DNA of 40,619 nucleotides. Source: Nocardioidaceae bacterium. GTDB lineage: Bacteria > Actinomycetota > Actinomycetes > Propionibacteriales > Nocardioidaceae. A program made the position numbers and the translations under genes. Shown here one piece after another: positions 30,892-38,327 of this stretch (position 1 is its first letter; every line of letters starts with the position of its first letter). Location: positions 1 through 40,619 of the forward strand of contig JACCYJ010000185.1 of assembly GCA_013696555.1 (NCBI GenBank), written 5' to 3'. The notes beneath the pieces were generated by a model, which was not told the DNA's origin, searched no databases, and saw nothing but the letters and a program-made list of their open reading frames with translations.

Positions 30892-31821
30892 GTGCCCCAT
30901 CAGCGCGAGACCGTCGAGATCGACGGCAGATCGGTGCGGGTCAGCAATCTCGACAAGGTGCTCTACCCCGATGACGGCACCACGAAGCATGACGTCATCG
31001 AGCATTACCTGGAGGTGTCCGAGGTCATGCTGCCCCAGTTGGCAGGCCGCCCGCTGACCCGTAAGCGCTGGCCGAACGGAGTCGCCGCCGAGGCGTTCTT
31101 CGAGAAGAACATGCCACGCGGCGCTCCTGCGTGGGTGCGCACCGTCGTCCTCGACTCCCCTGGCAGCAGCAAGGGACGAGAGACCATCACGTATCCGGTC
31201 CTCGAAGAGCTGGCCGGGTTGATATGGGTCGCCAATCTGGCAGCGCTGGAGCTTCACGTGCCGCAGTGGACGGTCGGCCCGCGCGGCGCCGTTCGCGACC
31301 CCGACCGGCTGGTAATCGACCTCGACCCCGGTGCCCCAGCCGGACTTCGCGAGTGCGTCGAGGTCGCCGTCGCGGTGAGGGAACGTCTCGCCGCCGATCG
31401 GCTGAATGCGGTGCCGGTCACCAGCGGCAGCAAGGGTCTGCAGATGTACGCGCCGGTCAGCGGGCGTCAGTCAGGTGAGGTGCTGCGCCAGTACGCTCGC
31501 CGATTGGCCGAAGAGTTGGAGCGCGAGCTGCCTCAGCTGGTCGTGTCGCGGATGACCAAGTCCTTGCGACCCGGCAAGGTGCTGCTGGACTGGAGCCAGA
31601 ACAATCCGGCCAAGACCACGATCTGTCCGTACTCCTTGCGCGGACGCCCCCAGGCCAACGTCGCCTGCCCACGAGCGTGGTCCGAGCTCGACGACCCGGA
31701 GACACTGCGGCAGGTCCACCGGACCGACATGGCCGCCAGGTTGGAGGCGTACGGCGACCTGGCCGCGGGTCTGCTGGCGCGGGGTCCCGGTGTACCGACA
31801 ACGGAGGCACGCGGTCGGTGA
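30892..31821 (+). CDS. Stand-alone LigD-type polymerase/primase domain protein
   Basis: 309 aa from GTG 30892, preferred because GGAGG lies seven bases upstream; ATG 30871 is the alternative. AEP-type NHEJ polymerase: VSNLDKVLYPDDGTTKHDVIEHYLEV, FFEKNMPRGAPAWV, catalytic DLDPGAP (metal-binding DxD), TSGSKGLQMYAPV and the third acidic residue in VLLDWSQNNPAKTTICPYSLRGR. It would fill gaps and add ribonucleotides during end joining. No nuclease or ligase domain is attached, so a separate ligase must act; none is in the window. Divergent from ku, a common NHEJ arrangement. Confidence 0.95.
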   Translation: MPHQRETVEIDGRSVRVSNLDKVLYPDDGTTKHDVIEHYLEVSEVMLPQLAGRPLTRKRWPNGVAAEAFFEKNMPRGAPAWVRTVVLDSPGSSKGRETITYPVLEELAGLIWVANLAALELHVPQWTVGPRGAVRDPDRLVIDLDPGAPAGLRECVEVAVAVRERLAADRLNAVPVTSGSKGLQMYAPVSGRQSGEVLRQYARRLAEELERELPQLVVSRMTKSLRPGKVLLDWSQNNPAKTTICPYSLRGRPQANVACPRAWSELDDPETLRQVHRTDMAARLEAYGDLAAGLLARGPGVPTTEARGR

Positions 31822-31883
31822 GACTGACGTCGGGCGAACCTCGCCCGGCGTGTCGACGTAAGAGCATCGGCCGGCGCTCGCGG

Positions 31884-32843
31884 TCAGTGGCGGACGAGGG
31901 CCTCGATGCGCGCCACGGCAGCGGCCAGGTCGAACACCCGACTCATGATGCCCGGGTCGGCGTCGATGGTGACACCGTCCCAGCCCGGTCCACCGAGCAG
32001 CACGTGCTGCGGCCCCAGCCCGCCGACAGCGGCCAGTGCAACGACGTCGGCATTGGTCCGAGGCATCGTCGCCCAGACGAACACGGCGGTGGGTGTGCGC
32101 CGCTCCACCGCAGCCGCCAGGGGGCCCGGCGGAGTACGGGCACCGAGCGTGACACTGCTGATCCGTCGCTCCGCCAAGGCGGCCTCGAGGGCCAGCAGTG
32201 GCAACTGGTGCTGCTCGTCCTCGGCACTGGCCATGAGAACCTTCGCCGCGGCTACCCGATGCACTCGACGCGCCCGGATGACCGCCCGCAGCTCGGCTCC
32301 CAAGCGCTCACTCATCAGGTGCTCCACTTCGACGCCCAGCTCACCGGCGCTCCAGCGCCGGCCGATCTCGCGAAGCGCCGGGACCACAACATGGGTCCAA
32401 CCTGTGACGACCCCGTTTCGCTGCAACACCTGCGCGCTGACCCGCGACAACGTCGCCGCATCGAGGTCGGCCGCCGCTCGTACCAGCGCCTCGGAGCTGT
32501 CGCTGGCCCCCCGTGACGGCCACTGCGCCACCGGTGATGGGATCCTTCGTGACCGAGGCTGCAACTCGTGCGCGTCCCTTGTCAGCGCGACGATGGCGGC
32601 TTGGGCAGCAGGTACGCCCTCGTCGGTGAGCCGGCTCATCAGCGCGAGTCGAGCTACGTCGGTGTCGGTGTACCGGCGGTGACCCCCATCGGTCCGTCGG
32701 CTGGGGCCGAGTCCGTACCGGCGGTCCCACGTTCGCAGAGTCGGACCGGCAATCCCGAGTCGCGTAGCAACCGCGCCGACACCCCAGAGCAATTCTCCAG
32801 AAGCGTGCAGCGCGCCCACGGGTGTACCCGGGATCTGGTCCAC
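31884..32843 (-). CDS. MerR-type regulator with cobalamin-binding domain (CarH-like)
   Basis: 319 aa from GTG 32843 with GGAGG four bases upstream. N-terminal MerR helix-turn-helix: WGVGAVATRLGIAGPTLRTWDRRYGL and the wing DGGHRRYTDTD. The central helical part and C-terminal Rossmann-like half form a B12-binding domain. W164 ... E174-H175 reproduces the Trp-x9-Glu-His signature of CarH, and H212 in EDEQH fits the lower axial ligand. Position 165, next to the Trp, is Ser where Thermus CarH has His132. Probably an adenosylcobalamin-dependent, possibly light-responsive, repressor. Divergent from the WhiB gene, its most obvious target region. Confidence 0.9.
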   Translation of the reverse strand: MDQIPGTPVGALHASGELLWGVGAVATRLGIAGPTLRTWDRRYGLGPSRRTDGGHRRYTDTDVARLALMSRLTDEGVPAAQAAIVALTRDAHELQPRSRRIPSPVAQWPSRGASDSSEALVRAAADLDAATLSRVSAQVLQRNGVVTGWTHVVVPALREIGRRWSAGELGVEVEHLMSERLGAELRAVIRARRVHRVAAAKVLMASAEDEQHQLPLLALEAALAERRISSVTLGARTPPGPLAAAVERRTPTAVFVWATMPRTNADVVALAAVGGLGPQHVLLGGPGWDGVTIDADPGIMSRVFDLAAAVARIEALVRH

Positions 32844-32946
32844 CTGACCTCCAGATCCTCAAGGAGCGTGAAAGAACACTGCCGCACGTACAAGCACGAT
32901 TGTGCGCCCGCCCGGCGAAGCCTGCCACAAGAAGCCGCGATGAGGC

Positions 32947-32975
32947 TTGCAAAGTGCATCGATTGTGAGTAGATT
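32947..32975 (+). promoter_or_regulatory. whiB promoter
   Basis: TTGCAA (32947-32952) and TAGATT (32970-32975) with a 17-bp spacer lie 36 bp upstream of ATG 33011. The region is locally AT-rich. It sits in the 167-bp gap between the CarH-like and WhiB genes and so could bind the CarH-like protein. Confidence 0.6.
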
Positions 32976-33010
32976 TTGAATCAGATCAACCACGCCCGAG
33001 GAGTAACCCC

Positions 33011-33295
33011 ATGGCTAACATCTCACGGCTTCCCTCGCCGTTGATCCAGGTCTATGAGTGGCAGTTCGACGGCGCCTGCACTGAAGCCGATCCGGAGTTG
33101 TTCTTCTCCCCGGAGTCCGAGCGCGGCCCGCGCCGACTGGCGCGAGAACGAGGCGCCAAGACCCTGTGCTCTCGTTGCCCGGTGATCGAGCAATGTCTGG
33201 AGCACGCGCTCAAGGTGAAAGAGCCATACGGGGTCTGGGGCGGCCTGACTCCTGGCGAACGGGCCAACCGAAGCGCCAGTACCGTCGCCAGCTGA
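33011..33295 (+). CDS. WhiB-family iron-sulfur transcription regulator (WhiB3/WhiD-like)
   Basis: 94 aa; GAGGAG six bases before ATG 33011. Four cysteines C23...C53-x2-C56-x5-C62 hold a [4Fe-4S] cluster. The sequence ISRLPSPLIQVYEWQFDGAC, LFFSPESERGPRR, CSRCPVIEQC and the turn motif EPYGVWGGLT match the WhiB3/WhiD subgroup better than WhiB1. Such proteins bind the sigma factor and regulate redox responses, lipid metabolism or development. Convergent with glnE, with stops only a few bases apart. The start is supported by the upstream promoter. Confidence 0.95.
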   Translation: MANISRLPSPLIQVYEWQFDGACTEADPELFFSPESERGPRRLARERGAKTLCSRCPVIEQCLEHALKVKEPYGVWGGLTPGERANRSASTVAS

Positions 33296-33300
33296 CCCGC

Positions 33301-36297
33301 TCAGCCGTAGAAGCTGCGCTCCACAGCGGCTCTGGCTCGGCGAGTCGCCCGCCGATAGTCGTCGGACATCCGCTCTGCCTCAATTGGCGCGTAACCCAGC
33401 ATCCAGGCAACAGCCGCTCTATCCCGCTGGTCGCGCGGGAAGCTGTCGGACGGTCTACCCCGGACGAGCGTGACGGCATTGCGGATGCGGCTGGCCAGTC
33501 GCCAGGCCCGGGCCAGCGCCCGGCCGTCCGACGGGTCAAGTAGGCCGGCCCGAACAGCCGCCTCGAGAGCGGCCGACGTCCGAGTTGTCCGGAGGGCGGC
33601 AACGGAATGGCCGTGACGCATTTGCAGCAGCTGAACCGTCCACTCGACATCGGCGAGCCCGCCGCGGCCGAGCTTCAGATGGAGATTCGGGTCGGCACCA
33701 CGGGGCAGCCGCTCGGCGTCCACTCGGGCCTTGATCCGACGGATCTCGGTCACGCCCGCTTCGGTCAACCCCTGCGCGGGCCAGCGGAGGGGATCGATCA
33801 GCTCGGTGAAGCCGGCACAGACCGACTCGTCGCCGACCACGGCCTCCGCACGAAGCAACGCCTGCGCCTCCCACACCACCGACCAGCGCGCATAGTAGGT
33901 GGAGTACGAAGCCAGCGACCGTACCAGCGGGCCCTGCTTGCCCTCCGGGCGCAGCGAGGCGTCGACCGGCAACGGCGGATCGTCGCCCGGGCTGCTCAGC
34001 ATCCGCCGCATCTCCTGCGCCACCGCAGACGCGGCGTCGGAGGCGTCGCGCTCATCTTCATCGGGATGTGGCACGTGGACGAACATGACATCGGCGTCGC
34101 TGCCGTACCCGATCTCGTGGCCGCCGAGCCGGCCCATCGAGACGACTGCAAGGGACGTAGGGAGCGGTCTGCCGAGGGCCCCCGCGACCGACGCCGAAGC
34201 GGCCGCCAACGCGCCGCTGAGCGTAGCGATCGTGACATCGGTCAAGGCCTCGCCGACGCCCTCCACATCGACCCGGCCCAGGACGTCCGCCACGGCTATC
34301 CGGCACAACTCCCGCCGGCGCATGGCGCGGACGGCCCGGGCGGCATCGTCTGGATCCGGATGGCGTTGCACCGTCGCCGTCATCTCGGTCAACAACTGCT
34401 CACGACTGCGGGGTCGCAGTTCAGCATCCGCGCCGAACATGGCCACAGCGTCCGGCGCTCCGTCGAGCAACCCGGTCGCGAAGCGGCTCATCGACAGGAC
34501 CCGCGCGACCTGTTGCGCCGCCTCGCTCTCGTCGCGCAACTGGCGCAGGTACCAGTGCGTCGAACCCAGGCTCTCCGAGAGCCTGCGGAACGCGAACAGC
34601 CCGGCATCGGGGTCGGGGCCCTCGGCGAACCAGCCCAGCATCACGGGTAGCAGTTGGCGTTGGATCGCCGCCCGGCGCGAGATTCCCGAGGTGAGTGCCT
34701 CCAGGTGGGTGAGCGCGCCCCGCGGATCGGCGTACCCTAGCGCGGTCAGCCGTGCCCGCGCCTCCTCAGCTGTGAGGCGTATCCCGTCGGCCGGCAGGGC
34801 CGCGACCGCCTCCAGCAGTGGGCGGTAGAACAGCTTCTCGTGCAAGCGCCTGACCTCGCGGCGATGCCGGCGCCATTCGACGCCGAGCTCAGCGGCCGGA
34901 TCAGCTCGGTAGCCGAGGCTGCGTCCAAGCCTGCGCAGATCGTCGTGGGAGTCGGGCATCACGTGGGTACGGCGGAGCCGGAACAGCTGGATGCGGTGCT
35001 CCACGGTGCGCAAGAACCGGTACGCCTCGGCCAACGCCGCACCGTCGTCGCGACCGATGTAACCACCGCTGGTGAGCGCCTCGAGAGCGGTCAGCGTCGT
35101 CGGGCTGCGGAGTGACTCGTCGGCTCGGCCGTGCACGAGCTGAAGCAGCTGCACGGCGAACTCGACGTCACGCAGCCCACCCGCGCCGAGCTTGAGCTCG
35201 CGCTCCCCACCACCGGCGGGCAGCTGCGCCACCACCCGACGTCTCATGGCTTGCACATCGGCAACGAAACCGTCGCGCTCACACGCCTGCCACACAAGGG
35301 GATGGACGGCTTGGACGTACCGCTGCCCTAGCTCGACGTCGCCGGCGACGGGACGAGCCTTCAACAGCGCCTGGAACTCCCAGGTGCGCGCCCACTTCGC
35401 GTAGTAGGCAAGGTGGCTGCTCAGCGTCCGGACCAACGGACCGGATCTGCCCTCGGGCCGCAAGGCGGCATCAACCTGCCAGATGGTGCCTTCGACGGTG
35501 TGCGCCGAGCAGATGCGCATGAGCTGACCGGCCACCCGGCCCGCCGCACGCAGCGCCGAGTCGTCAGCGACACCTTCGGCCGGCTCGTGGACGAAGACGA
35601 CATCGACATCACTCACGTAGTTGAGCTCGCGTCCCCCCGTCTTTCCCATCGCTACGACTGCCAACCGGCAGGCCGCCGCAGCTGGTTCTCGGGCGCGCGC
35701 CACCGCCAGTGCGCCCTCGAGCGTGGCGGCCGCGAGGTCTGCCAGCGCGGCACCGGTCTGCTCGAGCTGCCATCCCTCGGTGAGGTCCCGCGCCGTGATG
35801 TCGAGCAAGTGCCGGTGGTACGCCAGCCGCAGCGAATCCTCGGCAGTGTGGTCGTCAGGCGCGGCCAGGGGCGTGGGGTGGTCCGGATCGGCTCCGACGG
35901 CGGTGAGCAGATCCACACGTAACCCATGCGGAGCCCGATCACCCTCCGCGTTGACCGCCAACTGCGCCCACACGGTGGGATGGCTCGCCAAGAAGTCGCC
36001 CCACGCCCGGCTGATACCGAGGACAGCCATGAGTCGGCGACACAGCACGACATCACTGTCAAGGGCGGCCACCAGCTCGCCCGAGTTGGTGACCGCCGCG
36101 CTCAGACGCCCCAAGGAGGCCAGCGCCTGATCCGGATCGGCGCACGATGTGACTGCGCTGAGCACCTCCTCGCTGACCGGCCCTATCAGCTCGAGGTGAC
36201 GGGAGGCAGCCGCGCTGTCGCGGAAGCCGCCACGGGCCAGGCGTGCACCCATTTCCCGATCGGGCGCGACCGAACTTCCTGGAAGGTCACCGGCCAC
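33301..36297 (-). CDS. glnE: Bifunctional glutamine synthetase adenylyltransferase/adenylyl-removing enzyme
   Basis: 998 aa, normal for actinobacterial GlnE; starts at GTG 36297. Two nucleotidyltransferase domains are seen: GGRELNYVSDVDVVFVH (about 221-237, adenylyl-removing half) and GGHEIGYGSDADVMFVH (about 724-740, adenylylating half), each with the GS/YxSDxD metal site. Helical bundles with ELKLGAGGLRDVEF and LKLGRGGLADVEW follow each domain. It attaches AMP to a tyrosine of glutamine synthetase I and removes it according to nitrogen status. In other actinobacteria glnE directly neighbours glnA2; here four small genes lie between them. Confidence 0.98.
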   Translation of the reverse strand: MAGDLPGSSVAPDREMGARLARGGFRDSAAASRHLELIGPVSEEVLSAVTSCADPDQALASLGRLSAAVTNSGELVAALDSDVVLCRRLMAVLGISRAWGDFLASHPTVWAQLAVNAEGDRAPHGLRVDLLTAVGADPDHPTPLAAPDDHTAEDSLRLAYHRHLLDITARDLTEGWQLEQTGAALADLAAATLEGALAVARAREPAAAACRLAVVAMGKTGGRELNYVSDVDVVFVHEPAEGVADDSALRAAGRVAGQLMRICSAHTVEGTIWQVDAALRPEGRSGPLVRTLSSHLAYYAKWARTWEFQALLKARPVAGDVELGQRYVQAVHPLVWQACERDGFVADVQAMRRRVVAQLPAGGGERELKLGAGGLRDVEFAVQLLQLVHGRADESLRSPTTLTALEALTSGGYIGRDDGAALAEAYRFLRTVEHRIQLFRLRRTHVMPDSHDDLRRLGRSLGYRADPAAELGVEWRRHRREVRRLHEKLFYRPLLEAVAALPADGIRLTAEEARARLTALGYADPRGALTHLEALTSGISRRAAIQRQLLPVMLGWFAEGPDPDAGLFAFRRLSESLGSTHWYLRQLRDESEAAQQVARVLSMSRFATGLLDGAPDAVAMFGADAELRPRSREQLLTEMTATVQRHPDPDDAARAVRAMRRRELCRIAVADVLGRVDVEGVGEALTDVTIATLSGALAAASASVAGALGRPLPTSLAVVSMGRLGGHEIGYGSDADVMFVHVPHPDEDERDASDAASAVAQEMRRMLSSPGDDPPLPVDASLRPEGKQGPLVRSLASYSTYYARWSVVWEAQALLRAEAVVGDESVCAGFTELIDPLRWPAQGLTEAGVTEIRRIKARVDAERLPRGADPNLHLKLGRGGLADVEWTVQLLQMRHGHSVAALRTTRTSAALEAAVRAGLLDPSDGRALARAWRLASRIRNAVTLVRGRPSDSFPRDQRDRAAVAWMLGYAPIEAERMSDDYRRATRRARAAVERSFYG

Positions 36298-36338
36298 GGT
36301 CCAAGGCTACCGGCCAGAACTTGTGGCCGTGCCAGTCG

Positions 36339-36348
36339 CGATATATCG
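36339..36348 (+). promoter_or_regulatory. PadR operator candidate CGATATATCG
   Basis: A perfect 10-bp AT-rich palindrome in the glnE-PadR divergent gap, 28 bp before the PadR start. AT-rich palindromes of the type CGATATATCG are common in front of actinobacterial PadR genes, so self-regulation is likely. Confidence 0.6.
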
Positions 36349-36376
36349 TCGACCATTCGCAGTTAGGAAGATGCCG

Positions 36377-37018
36377 ATGTCGACACCAGGGCCTGGGAAA
36401 GGGCGCTCATCACCGTTGGGTGCGCCACCCGGCGCGGGACAAGGGCACGGGCCATGGCGGGGTCGGGAGACAGATGGCTGGGGAACACAGTTCGAGGGCG
36501 GCCCCCCCTGGCTGCGCGCCTTCGGGGGATTGGCCGGGCCGCACTTCGGCTCCCCCGGTGGTCCCCGAGCAGGCCGCGGGGACGTACGGCTGGCGTTGCT
36601 TGGCATCCTGGCCGAACAGCCCATGCACGGGTACCAACTCATCCGCGAGATCGCCCGTCGCAGCCGGGGCAGCTGGCGGGTGAGCCCGGGCTCGGTCTAC
36701 CCCACGCTCTCCCAGTTGGCGAATGAAGGCCTGGCCGAAGCCGAAGAGGGTGACGGCCGTCGCGCCTACCATCTCACCGATCTTGGCCACCGCGAAGTGC
36801 GCGAGCGCAGCGACGTGTTCGATGCGCTGTGGCTGATAGCTGAAGACGGTGAGGGCAACAGTCATCGTGACCTCGCTGGCTTGGCCTTCGGCGTGGGAGC
36901 CGCCGCCATGCAGGTCGCATCGGCCGGGACCGAGGACAACCGAGCCGCGGCCGCCGAGCTGCTCGAGCAGACCCGCAGGTCGCTGTACCGCTTGCTCGCC
37001 GACCCCGAGGAGACCTGA
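36377..37018 (+). CDS. PadR-family transcriptional regulator with Gly/Pro-rich N-terminus
   Basis: 213 aa from ATG 36377 (AGGAAG six bases upstream); the track start at 36323 lies upstream of the operator. The first ~65 residues are Gly/Pro/Trp-rich and disordered. The PadR winged helix follows: RGDVRLALLGILAEQPMHGYQL, SPGSVYPTLSQLANEGLAE and wing GDGRRAYHLTDLG. A C-terminal helical region (AAAMQVASAGTEDNRAAAAELLEQTRRSLYRLL) is for dimerisation. It is divergent from glnE. A 44-aa membrane peptide gene follows 89 bp downstream and may be its target. Confidence 0.92.
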   Translation: MSTPGPGKGRSSPLGAPPGAGQGHGPWRGRETDGWGTQFEGGPPWLRAFGGLAGPHFGSPGGPRAGRGDVRLALLGILAEQPMHGYQLIREIARRSRGSWRVSPGSVYPTLSQLANEGLAEAEEGDGRRAYHLTDLGHREVRERSDVFDALWLIAEDGEGNSHRDLAGLAFGVGAAAMQVASAGTEDNRAAAAELLEQTRRSLYRLLADPEET

Positions 37019-37107
37019 CTCGATGGCTGCCAGCGCTGGTCGCAGACCTGCCCCGCCCTGCAGTTGTTTCGCCACGACCGACCGGACGGCGACGGCTCCC
37101 ATCGAGG

Positions 37108-37242
37108 ATGGGGTTGCCGCTTCCGCTGCTGCTGCTCGCGCTGCTGACCAGCATGATGCTGATCGTCCCTGGACATCCGCCGTTCCCGCTGTTGTGGGTC
37201 GCGGTGGCCATGCTGTGGTGGCGGCGCGGCTGGCGGGCCTGA
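37108..37242 (+). CDS. 44-aa membrane peptide
   Basis: Too short for the ORF track. MGLPLPLLLLALLTSMMLIV is one hydrophobic segment, a GHPPFP turn follows, then a second hydrophobic stretch (LLWVAVAMLWW) and a basic end RRGWRA. GAGG sits directly before ATG 37108, closer than ideal. It follows the PadR gene on the same strand. Two-helix hairpin membrane peptides are often linked to PadR regulators. It could also be a chance frame. Confidence 0.5.
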   Translation: MGLPLPLLLLALLTSMMLIVPGHPPFPLLWVAVAMLWWRRGWRA

Positions 37243-37305
37243 GGGACTACGCGCGACAAGCCCTCAGCAGCCGCTGCGGACGGCGCTCTTCCGGCGAGGT
37301 CCGGG

Positions 37306-37599
37306 TCACGGCTGCCAGACGTGGATGACCGGTAGCGGGATCCGCTCCGGCTCCGGTGGGAAATCGTTGCCGAAACGGCTGCTGAGGAGGGGGTGGACAA
37401 CAGGGTGTAGTCGGTCCTCGGCGAAACGGTCCCAGTCCTCCTCCGACTCCCAGACGTCGAAGTAGCGCAGGCCACCCTCGGGCCGCTTAACCGCGAGATG
37501 TACGACGAGTCCCTTCGGTGGCTCGTCGCCGAGACCATCGAGAACCCGCTGGTAAGTGGCGGCATCGATCGGGACGTCCTGCGTGAACGCGTAAGTCAT
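37306..37599 (-). CDS. ABM-like dimeric alpha-beta barrel protein
   Basis: 97 aa from ATG 37599 with GGAGGAG upstream; the track extension to 37992 is antisense to the TetR gene. MTYAFTQDVPIDAATYQRVLDGLG, PKGLVVHLAVKRPEGGLRYFDVWESEEDWDRFAEDRLHPVV and the final PVIHVW are the ferredoxin-like fold of ABM/Dabb small proteins. Divergent from the TetR gene, with a single palindrome between them, so it is the likely TetR target. Enzymatic role unknown. Confidence 0.85.
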   Translation of the reverse strand: MTYAFTQDVPIDAATYQRVLDGLGDEPPKGLVVHLAVKRPEGGLRYFDVWESEEDWDRFAEDRLHPVVHPLLSSRFGNDFPPEPERIPLPVIHVWQP

Positions 37600-37616
37600 G
37601 GCTCCTCCATCACTTG

Positions 37617-37635
37617 ATCCGAAGATACTTCGGAT
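37617..37635. promoter_or_regulatory. TetR operator, ATCCGAAG-ATA-CTTCGGAT
   Basis: A perfect 19-bp palindrome with 8-bp arms fills the 42-bp gap between the divergent ABM-like gene and the TetR gene. It is the size and position expected for a TetR operator controlling both promoters. Confidence 0.85.
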
Positions 37636-37641
37636 GGAAGT

Positions 37642-38319
37642 ATGGTCGCCGTGACAAGGAAGGTCAAGAGCCGGCCATACGACAACGCCGGCCGCCAGAC
37701 GCAATCGGAAGGCACGAGGCAGCGAATCGTCAGGGCCGCTCGCGACCTCATGATTGAGCGGGGATACCAGGCGACGACGGTCGCCGCGATCGCCAGGAGC
37801 GCTGGTGTCCATATCGACACCGTTTACGAGTTGGTCGGACGCAAGCCGGTGCTGTTGCGGGAGCTGATGGAACAGGCCCTCTCCGGAATCGACGGCGCCG
37901 TCGTCGCCGAGGAACGGGACTACGTCGAGGCGATTCGGGCTGAATCTGATCCGGCGCGGAAGCTCACCATCTACGCCGGAGCCGTGCGCCACATCCAGAC
38001 TCGCATGGCACCGCTCTTTCTCGCGCTGCGTGATGCGTCGGCGAGCGAGCCCGAAGCCAAACAGGTCTGGCGGGAGATCAGCGAACGGCGCGCGGCCAAC
38101 ATGCGCAAGCTGGCTCGCGACCTCGAAGCCGCTGGCGGGTTGCGCGCCGGCCTATCCATCGACGAGGCCGCCGACGTCATCTGGGCAACGAACAGCTCCG
38201 AGCTCTACGTACTGCTCACCGTCGAGCGGGGATGGCCTCCCGATCACTACGAGCACTGGCTGGCCGATACGTGGTGTCGCCTCTTGCTACGGACGCCGCC
38301 AAGCTCAGAGCTGAGTTAG
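37642..38319 (+). CDS. TetR-family transcriptional regulator
   Basis: 225 aa. DNA-binding domain at about 22-70: TRQRIVRAARDLMIERGYQATTVAAIARSAGVHIDTVYELVG. A helical ligand/dimer domain follows, ending in WLADTWCRLLLRTPP. ATG 37642 is used; GGAAG lies almost adjacent, so GTG 37651 with ten bases of spacing is an alternative. The 19-bp palindrome immediately upstream should be its operator. It probably represses the divergent ABM-like gene and itself; inducer unknown. Confidence 0.93.
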   Translation: MVAVTRKVKSRPYDNAGRQTQSEGTRQRIVRAARDLMIERGYQATTVAAIARSAGVHIDTVYELVGRKPVLLRELMEQALSGIDGAVVAEERDYVEAIRAESDPARKLTIYAGAVRHIQTRMAPLFLALRDASASEPEAKQVWREISERRAANMRKLARDLEAAGGLRAGLSIDEAADVIWATNSSELYVLLTVERGWPPDHYEHWLADTWCRLLLRTPPSSELS

Positions 38320-38327
38320 TCGCTGGG

